Below, one piece after another: positions 58,105 to 64,000 of a stretch of 64,000 bases of DNA. The first letter of the stretch is position 1; each line of letters starts with the position of its first letter. Made by a program: the position numbers and the translations under genes. Under the pieces are notes generated by a model. That model saw only the letters and a program-made list of their open reading frames with translations, did not search any database and had not been told where the DNA came from. This DNA comes from CAWATZ01 sp963784995 (lineage in GTDB: Bacteria; Planctomycetota; Planctomycetia; Gemmatales; Gemmataceae): NCBI GenBank assembly GCA_963784995.1, contig CAWATZ010000013.1:620001-684000 (forward strand), read 5' to 3'.

Positions 58105-58883
58105 TGAAGCTGCCACAACGAACGCTGCTGCTCAGCACCCTGCTGCTGTTTGTCGCGGGCCCAGTCTTTGCCCAGAGCTGGGGCACGATCAAGGGCCAGG
58201 TGGTCTGGGCCGGCGACCCGGCCAAGAAAAAGCGCGAGCCGCTCAAGGTGGACAAGGACCAGGGGGTCTGCCTGAAGCACGGCCCGCTCCTGGACGAAAC
58301 CTTCGTCATCGACGAGAAGACCAATGGCGTCAAGTGGGTCATGGTCTGGCTGGCGGACGCCAAGGAGCCGAAGAACGTCAATGCCGCGATCCCGATTCAC
58401 CCCAAGCTGAAGGCACTCAAGGACAAGACCGTTGCCATTGACCAGCCCGCCTGTGCCTACGAGCCGCACGTCTTCGGCATGCGGGTCGGCCAGACCCTGG
58501 TGTGCAAGAACTCCGCAACCATTCCCCACAACGTCAATATTCTCGGCGGGGCGGACAACCCCAACATCAATCCGCTGATCCCGCCGGGAGCCAAGGTGGA
58601 AGTGGATGGCTGGAAGCCAACGGGTTTCGGTTCTGTGCTGATCAAATGCAGCATCCACGGCTGGATGCAGTGCTACACCCGGGTCTTCAATCACCCCTAC
58701 TTCGCGGTGACCAACGACAAGGGCGAGTTCGAGATCAAGGACGCTCCCGCCGGCGAGTTCCGGGTGGTCATCTGGCATCCGGAGTCGTGGGTGCTGCCCG
58801 GCCGGAATACGGGCATGCCCGTGACCATCAAGGCCAACGGCGTCACCGACCTGGGCAAGATCAAGTTCAATCCAGCGAAGTAA
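58104..58883 (+). CDS. Exported cupredoxin-like protein
   Basis: This 259-residue product has a signal peptide (MKLPQRTLLLSTLLLFVAGP). The pattern matches plastocyanin-like 'methylamine utilization' proteins of planctomycetes: WVMVWLADAKEP, DQPACAYEPHVFGMRVGQTL, KNSATIPHNVNI with a His, and IKCSIHGWMQCYTRVFNHPY with Cys-x2-His, completing a likely copper site; the C-terminal part is a carboxypeptidase-regulatory-like beta domain (GEFEIKDAPAGEFRVVIWH). It overlaps the octaheme gene by one base. Probable periplasmic electron carrier or copper-binding subunit of the complex. Confidence 0.85.
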   Translation: MKLPQRTLLLSTLLLFVAGPVFAQSWGTIKGQVVWAGDPAKKKREPLKVDKDQGVCLKHGPLLDETFVIDEKTNGVKWVMVWLADAKEPKNVNAAIPIHPKLKALKDKTVAIDQPACAYEPHVFGMRVGQTLVCKNSATIPHNVNILGGADNPNINPLIPPGAKVEVDGWKPTGFGSVLIKCSIHGWMQCYTRVFNHPYFAVTNDKGEFEIKDAPAGEFRVVIWHPESWVLPGRNTGMPVTIKANGVTDLGKIKFNPAK

Positions 58884-58895
58884 TTCGCAGCCCCG

Positions 58896-59013
58896 AGCCG
58901 CTTGCGGTTTGGCGCATCGGCCAGGCGAGCGGCGCGGCGTAAGCCCGCCGGTATCGGCACCGGTGCAGCACCGGCGGGCTTACGCCGCGCCGCTCGCCTG
59001 GCCGCAAGCGGCT
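58896..59013. repeat. Long palindrome between the two cupredoxin-like genes
   Basis: AGCCGCTTGCGG pairs with CCGCAAGCGGCT at the ends. A longer inner arm, GGCCAGGCGAGCGGCGCGGC followed by GTAAGCCCGCCGGT, is repeated inverted around a GC-rich loop. It occupies most of the 167-base gap and has no T-run. Confidence 0.85.
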
Positions 59014-59050
59014 TGTTTATCCGATCATTTCTCAGTCAGGAGAAGCATAC

Positions 59051-59971
59051 ATGGCATTGCTCCGTTCTCGGTGGCTCCTGTTCAGTCTCGCTTTCACGTT
59101 CGTGGCGGCTGTGGTCGTCGGCTGTGGCCGGCGGGACCTGGAGGACGAGAATCCCGGTCCCCTCCCGAGCAGCCGCGGCGGTGGCGCGGCGGCCCAGGAA
59201 ACGCCCATCAAGCCGGGCACCGCGACCATCAAGGGGCGGATCACCGTCTCCGGAGCGCCGTCCGAGATGGAGCTGAACGAGAAGTTTGTGGCCACCATCG
59301 AGAAGAACGCCTCGGCCACGGATCGGCCGCACTGCCTGAACGTCGGCGACCACGTCGATCAGAAGCACGAGCAGGATTGGAAGTTCGGTTCGGACAAGGG
59401 GCTGGCGGACGTCCTGGTGTATCTCCGGCCGCCGAGCGGCAGTTATTTCGCCGTTAATCCGGAGGATCCTCGCGTCCTGGCAGCGCGAAAGGGCCCTGCG
59501 GTCATTGATCAGCCTCATTGCGTTTACGTGCCGCACGTGATCCGGCTTCTGCCGAGATTCCGCGACCTGAAGGGCACTGAGGAAAAGGGTGTCCAGTCGC
59601 TGCTGCTCCGGAACACGTCCAAGATTGGCCACAACGTCGCGTTCCCCGGTGGGAACGTGCCCGTGTCCTCCGGTGGCGGCGAGTACACTATCGATTTCTT
59701 CAAGCCGGAGTACGTGCCCTACACGATCTCCTGCAAAATCCATCCCTGGATGAACGCCAGCATCCTGGTGCTGGATCACCCCTACTCGGCCATCACCAAC
59801 GAAAAGGGCGAGTTCGAGATCAAGGACGCCCCGGTGGGCAAGGTGCGGCTGATCGTCTGGCACGGCACCAAACCGGGGTTCGTCACCCCAAACAAGGCGC
59901 GTGGTGAGGAGATTGAGCTGAAGGCGGGCGAGGTGACGGAGAAGACCTTCGAGGTTCCGTACCAGCCGTGA
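59051..59971 (+). CDS. Cupredoxin-like lipoprotein
   Basis: ATG 59051 follows AGGAG. The signal peptide ends in the lipobox VVVGC near residue 25. The 306-residue product parallels its upstream neighbour: DVLVYLRPPSG, DQPHCVYVPHVIRLLP, RNTSKIGHNVAFPGG, YTISCKIHPWMNASILVLDH and GEFEIKDAPVGKVRLIVWHG. It is a paralogue that is membrane-anchored rather than soluble. Followed by a palindrome and an intrinsic terminator, so it ends the respiratory operon. Confidence 0.85.
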   Translation: MALLRSRWLLFSLAFTFVAAVVVGCGRRDLEDENPGPLPSSRGGGAAAQETPIKPGTATIKGRITVSGAPSEMELNEKFVATIEKNASATDRPHCLNVGDHVDQKHEQDWKFGSDKGLADVLVYLRPPSGSYFAVNPEDPRVLAARKGPAVIDQPHCVYVPHVIRLLPRFRDLKGTEEKGVQSLLLRNTSKIGHNVAFPGGNVPVSSGGGEYTIDFFKPEYVPYTISCKIHPWMNASILVLDHPYSAITNEKGEFEIKDAPVGKVRLIVWHGTKPGFVTPNKARGEEIELKAGEVTEKTFEVPYQP

Positions 59972-59973
59972 TT

Positions 59974-60052
59974 GTTAGCCGCGACGCGGAGCGCGGGGCC
60001 CACCCTCCCCGCGCTCCGCTCCGCCGCTGCGCGGCTCCGCGTCGCGGCTAAC
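59974..60052. repeat. Palindrome after the respiratory operon
   Basis: GTTAGCCGCGACGCGGAGC pairs exactly with GCTCCGCGTCGCGGCTAAC. Inside, GCGCGGGG pairs with CCCCGCGC. It shares the GTTAGCC end with the palindrome at 20456. Confidence 0.8.
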
Positions 60053-60068
60053 AAGTGGTGCCCCTCAC

Positions 60069-60112
60069 GCTGAAGCGATGGCCCGGTTGCGGCTCGCTTC
60101 AGCCTTTTTTTT
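60069..60112 (+). terminator. Intrinsic terminator of the respiratory operon
   Basis: GCTGAAGCGA pairs perfectly with TCGCTTCAGC around a 15-base loop, followed by CTTTTTTTT. It is about 100 bases after the last cupredoxin-like gene. Confidence 0.85.
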
Positions 60113-60227
60113 CTAGGAGCCTGTCCTCGTAATCCAGCAGATTGGTGCTGGGGGGCTTGCCCCGGATTCCTGTTTGGCCCATTGTAGCAGGAAGCAGGTT
60201 GGATTTCTGAGAAGGCTACGACGGGAG

Positions 60228-60458
60228 ATGACCGTGCAAGCTCCACGCAAGACCTATCGGCCCTGGGAACCGGACCTTTATCGGCTGCAATCGTATTCCC
60301 CACTGGCCAAGTTGCCCGAGGGCGACCTCGTTTTCTTCCTCCTCGACGTTGTGCCCCAACTCGACCTCAGCGCCGTCTACGCTCCCTACGAGGACCAACT
60401 CAAAGGCGCTCCTCCCTTTGACCCACGCCTGATGACTTGCCGTGTCTTGGGGCCATGA
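60228..60458 (+). pseudogene. N-terminal fragment of an IS1182-type transposase
   Basis: ATG 60228 (MTVQAPRKTYRPWEPDLYRL) reads like the N-terminus of IS1182-family (DDE) transposases: LPEGDLVFFLLDVVPQLDLS, then YAPYEDQLKGAPPFDPRLMT, CRVL. It stops after 76 residues, before any DDE residue, where the sequence switches to something unrelated. No inverted terminal repeat was identified. Confidence 0.7.
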
Positions 60459-60739
60459 CATTTGTAGCGGAACACACCGAGCGGTTGCGGGGGGAAAATC
60501 CGGACATGACCATGGAGCAGGTCTGCCGGGCGCTGGTGACTGTGTGCGGCAGTTGGCTGCGGCGGCGTCGGGGGACGAGCGAGCAGGTGTGTGTGCTGGC
60601 AGTCATCGTCTACCACCAAAGACGCAACCGCATGGCCAGCGCGTCGAAGCGCAGGCGACCCGTTGTCATTGGAACTCGGAAAAAACGCCGGCCACCCCGA
60701 AAAAAACGACAACGACGATCCACTGTCCGTTCACCGTAG
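60455..60739 (+). CDS. Small Arg-rich hypothetical protein, possibly a gene end
   Basis: A 94-residue frame from ATG 60455 (MTFVAEHTERLRGENPDMTM) directly follows the IS fragment. The first 60 residues look coding (EQVCRALVTVCGSWLRRRRG); the tail is a run of Lys/Arg. It may be the C-terminal end of another mobile-element protein joined to the IS fragment. No family recognised. Confidence 0.35.
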   Translation: MTFVAEHTERLRGENPDMTMEQVCRALVTVCGSWLRRRRGTSEQVCVLAVIVYHQRRNRMASASKRRRPVVIGTRKKRRPPRKKRQRRSTVRSP

Positions 60740-60749
60740 CGCTGTAGTG

Positions 60750-63700
60750 CTAAGGCGGCGGCCCCTTGACTGCTGCCTGTCGCACCGCATCCGCCGCCCG
60801 TCCTACCCGCCCGACTTCGGCCAGGTAACGCTGCCTTTCGGCCTGCTCCGCCGGAGAAAGCTGCTCCCGGCCCTTGCTGACGTCTTCCGCCAGTTGGCGG
60901 AAATCGTCCGCCACCTTCCGTAACTGTTCGGCATCGTTGGGCCAGAGCTTCTCCCGCTCGAGCAGTGCCGCGGCTGCCCCGGCTCGGTCCCCTGCCAGGC
61001 CGCACCAGCGAGCCAGCCGGTCGCAGCAGCGGCTGAGCCCCACCCGGTAGGCGGGGACGGACGGGGCCTGCTCGAAGGCTTCCTGCATCGCCGCCGCGCT
61101 TTCCCGGAACGCCGCCAGTGCCTGCTCGCGCTGCCCCAGCTGCCAGCGGGCCTTGGCGATCCTCTGCCAGGCGTCACTGAGGTCGAAGCGATACCGCGGC
61201 ACGGCAGGAGCGGCACGGCAGAGCCCCGCACAGAGGCCCCGGGCGTGCTCTGCCTGACGAAGGGCTTCTCCCGGGTCTCCCAGCCGGCACAGATAACGCG
61301 GAGATGATCACGGACTGTCCCGCCAGGTGTTCGCAGAACGTCAGGGTGCGTGACGGCATTTCGGCATAGCGATCGGCCAGGGCGGCCAGCTCCCGAACCA
61401 GCGTCAGAGCAGCGGCGGGCCGGTCGTCCACCAGCGCCCCAACCGCTCGCCAGAGCGTGCGCCATGCCGTCCAGGTCCATCGGGCTGGTCGGCCCGGTGT
61501 TCGCTGATCCCTGCCACCAGGGGCCGGACGTGTTCCTGAAACGTCTGCTCCGCCAGCGCTGTCCGGCCCGTTTTCCAGTGGCAGACCGCCAGGCAACAGT
61601 ACGCTTCCAGCAGCGCGTGTTGCGGCCAGTCCTCACTCGGGTCCTGTTGAGCCAGCGCGGCCAGGGAACGGGCGGCTTGCTCGAACAGTTCCACCGCTTC
61701 CGCATAGTACGGGTTCGCCTGCTGCTTCCCCATGAGCCTGGAACAGCACAGCCCCAGGTTCAGTTTCACCAGCGGGTCGTGCGGCTGCTCTCGGGCCAGC
61801 TTGCCATACTGGGCGTAAGCCTGCTGCCAGCAGGGGACCGCCGCACCGGCAGGCGGTGCTTGCCGAAGTGGGATTCGCCCAGCAGCAGACAGGCCAGGGC
61901 CAGTCGCTTGCGGAGCGCCACGCGGGACGGATCCCTCGTCCAGGAGTTGAACGAGGCGCGTTCGCTCTTCTTCGAGGGGGGCCAGGAACTCATCCGGGCT
62001 GACCTCATGGACACTCAGCCTCAGCAACTCGGATGCGCCCGAGCGCCACCTTGCGCTGGTGCTCCAGGTTGCCGGGCTGCTCCTCGGCCAGTTCCTGATA
62101 GAGGGCATAAGCCCGCAGTTTCAACCGCAGCCACCGCGCGATCATTCCCTGGCTGTTGGTCCCAGCAGCCTGCCAGGAGCAGGTTGTGGCCAGCCAGTCC
62201 CAGTACTCCGGGTTGTCGGGATGCTGCTGCGCCAGCGGCTCCCACAGTTGCTGCGCAGCCAGCAGGTGTTTGTCCACCTCGGCCATCTGGCTCTTCAAGG
62301 CGTACAGGCCGCCCAGGCTGCCGCGCAGGTTGGTCAGGGCGATCCGGACCCTGAGGTCGCCGGGATTTTTCTGGATCAGGTCCGCAAAATGCGGCTTCCG
62401 CCTGGAGCAGCGCGTCGATGCTGGGCAGCCTCCGGGAATAGGGCATCTTCTCCAGCCGGGTTTCGGGGCCGAACTGGAGGAGTTCGTTGAGCAGGTGCCG
62501 GGCTTGCACGTCGCTCGCCTCGGCCTCACGAAGAGCTGCCTCGGCCACCTGCCACTGATACAGGATACCCGATGAGGCCGGCCAGCAGGGAGACGGTCAG
62601 GGCCACCGCCAGAGAGGCAATCATGGGCTTGCGGCGGCACCACCGCCAGGTCCAGCCGAGGGTGCCGACCGGCCGGGCCCGCACCGGCTCACCCCGCAGC
62701 CACCGTTCCAGGTCATCGGCCAGGTCGGCGGCGGAGTGGTAGCGCCTCTGGGGCTCCTTCTCCAGGCATTTCAGGCAAATGGTCTCCAGGTCGCGGGGCA
62801 GCCGGGAATTCAGGGTCCGTGGCCGCTCGGGCTCCTGGTGGAGCGTTCGCAGAAGGGTGTCCAGCGGAGTCGCGGCCCGGGAGGGCGGCTGCCCGGTCAG
62901 GCATTCGTACAGCACCGCCCCCAGGCTGTAAACGTCGGCAGCCGGCGTCGGGCTTTCCGACTGGATCTGCTCGGGACTCATGTAGCCCGGGGTGCCGACG
63001 ATGGCTTCGCTCAAGGTCAGGCCGCTGCCGTCCCGGCTTCGCCTTGCCAGGCCGAAGTCGGTGACGCAAACGTCCAGGTCGCACAGGTCGCGGCGGCGTG
63101 GGTGGGCTGCCTGGCCCAGGTTCCCTCCCTGGAGTTGGACAGCGCCGGCGCAGCAGGAGGTTGGCCGGTTTGATGTCGCGGTGGCAGATCTGATTGCTGT
63201 GGGCGTGGTGGATGGCCCGGGCCGCGGCGGCAAGCAGCCGGGCCGTCTCGCGCGGCTCGGCAACCAGCTCGGCCAGGCGCTGGGCCAGGCTGCCGTCGAT
63301 CAGCTCCATGACGCAGAACGGCAGCCCCCGGTGTTCGCCGACCGCGTACAGGGGCACGATGTGGGCGTGCTGAAGCTGGGCGGTGTTGCGTGCCTCATTG
63401 AGCAGACGCCGGACGTCCGCTGGAGACGACCAGCCCCCCGCCGAGAGCATCTTCAGGGCCACTTCCCTGTGGAGAGCCACATCCCAGGCCCGGTAGACAA
63501 TGCCTGTACCGCCCCGGCCGAGGATGCCGCGGATCTCATACCCCTCGATCTTCGGCCAGCACTCCGGAGAGGCCAGGTCCTCCGGGGGAAAGACGGTTGC
63601 CCATAGTGCACGCAACCGCTCGAGCAACCCGGGAGGGGGAGGAGCTGCCCCTGTTTCCTGGGGTCGTTCCCATGGTGCGACCAGCCGGGCGAGCGTCTCC

Positions 63701-63816
63701 TCACAGACCGGGCAGCTCTGGACGTGGGCGGTGAGGGTCTGGTCCTGCTCAGGGTTGACCTGATCCTGCAGGTACTGCCTCCACGTCTCCAGTGTCGGAC
63801 AACTGGCCTGTCTCAC
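60750..63816 (-). pseudogene. Decayed Ser/Thr kinase-TPR gene
   Basis: The start is a GTG at 63816 (VRQASCPTLETWRQYLQDQV) with GGAGGG five bases upstream. The zf-HC2-like HVQSCPVC and a Hanks kinase follow (GRGGTGIVYRA, VALKMLSA, CHRDIKPANLLL). Near 63160 the frame shifts and continues with VTDFGLARRSRDGSG, GTPGYMSPEQIQSE and LERWLRGEPVRARP, then a membrane helix (IASLAVALTVSLLAGLIGYP). Further shifts at about 62565, 62410, 62020, 61850, 61500 and 61220 break the C-terminal TPR region (e.g. LQQAYAQYGKLAREQP-like and WQLGQREQALAAFRESAAAM units). The last frame ends at 60750. With at least seven shifts, a functional product is not possible as sequenced. Junction positions are approximate. Confidence 0.7.
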
Positions 63817-64000
63817 AGCGGCCCTCCGTCCCCCGGCCGTTCTCGGGGGCAAGCAGCTCATCGAGTTTGCTGATCTCTCGGATCACCTGACTTTTCACTC
63901 GCCCCGCGTACTTGCTCACGTGCCCGGCAGGGATGCCGATCCGCAGCGCGGCTTCCCGGGGACGGAGCCCCTCCTTGCAGCAGAGGCGGTAGGCCTCCCA
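63749..64000 (-). CDS. C-terminal part of a sigma-70-family factor, cut by the window edge
   Basis: The minus-strand frame enters at base 64000 without a start and reads WEAYRLCCKEGLRPREAALR, IGIPAGHVSKYAGRVKSQVI, REISKLDELL and then a low-complexity tail, stopping at 63749. The first 45 residues look like sigma region 4 (helix-turn-helix: REAALRIGIPAGHVSKYAGRV). It overlaps the kinase start at 63816 by 68 bases, the sigma-then-kinase order also seen at 46-47 kb. Confidence 0.6.
   Translation of the reverse strand, partial: WEAYRLCCKEGLRPREAALRIGIPAGHVSKYAGRVKSQVIREISKLDELLAPENGRGTEGRCETGQLSDTGDVEAVPAGSGQP

Overview
The window looks like the chromosome of a planctomycete, most likely of the Gemmata lineage. 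The evidence is high GC content, a DUF1552/PSD1 (DUF1592-1588-1585) gene pair, an exported protein opening with the LEPR-XLL-type motif LESLEDRCLPA, zinc-finger Ser/Thr kinases paired with ECF sigma factors, TPR-CHAT proteins, many long perfect palindromes, and a split cytochrome b with a giant multiheme cytochrome. No rRNA, tRNA, CRISPR array or intact transposon was recognised.

Layout. 1-5.3 kb: an edge-cut hypothetical gene, a HEPN-like gene, an exported-protein remnant interrupted by a MITE-like palindrome, a HEAT-repeat protein and a dCTP-deaminase-like gene. 5.4-9 kb: a broken AAA-ATPase C-terminus and a GH63/MGH1-like glycoside hydrolase broken by three frameshifts. 9.3-17.7 kb: an accessory island with an anti-sigma-like protein, a very large protein that I read as Lon-like peptidase + NACHT NTPase + HEAT array, and convergent to it a mini-operon of a JAB-like/E1 (ThiF) fusion with three small proteins. 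18-19 kb: a second copy of the 3' end of the glycoside hydrolase. 19-23.3 kb: DUF1552 and PSD1, the latter with an in-frame TAG. 23.5-28.8 kb: a PhnD-like binding protein, a rhodanese with an in-frame TGA at a cysteine position, and a tightly coupled TusA / DsrE / TusA-MetE operon. 29-35 kb: a papain-like protease with a partner, a heme-motif cyclase-like protein, a TPR protein and DinB. 35-47.4 kb (minus): ECF sigma, kinase, two large TPR-CHAT proteins, a TPR-CHAT leader remnant and a WD40 protein. 47.5-49.7 kb: mtnA and the LEPR-XLL protein. 50-60 kb: a respiratory operon (Rieske, two cytochrome b parts, octaheme cytochrome, two cupredoxin-like proteins). 60-64 kb: an IS1182-like fragment, a decayed kinase-TPR gene and the end of a sigma factor.

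How the genes may work together. The 50-60 kb block is a quinol-oxidising bc-type complex with periplasmic electron carriers. The TusA-DsrE-TusA/MetE operon suggests sulfur relay linked to a methyltransferase. The NACHT, E1 and TPR-CHAT/kinase/sigma groups resemble planctomycete signalling or conflict modules, though none has a demonstrated function here.

Caution. At least eight long genes carry frameshifts and three carry single in-frame stop codons. Either this genome is decaying in places or the assembly contains uncorrected indels; the sequence alone cannot decide. All family assignments are from reading the translations, without database searches.
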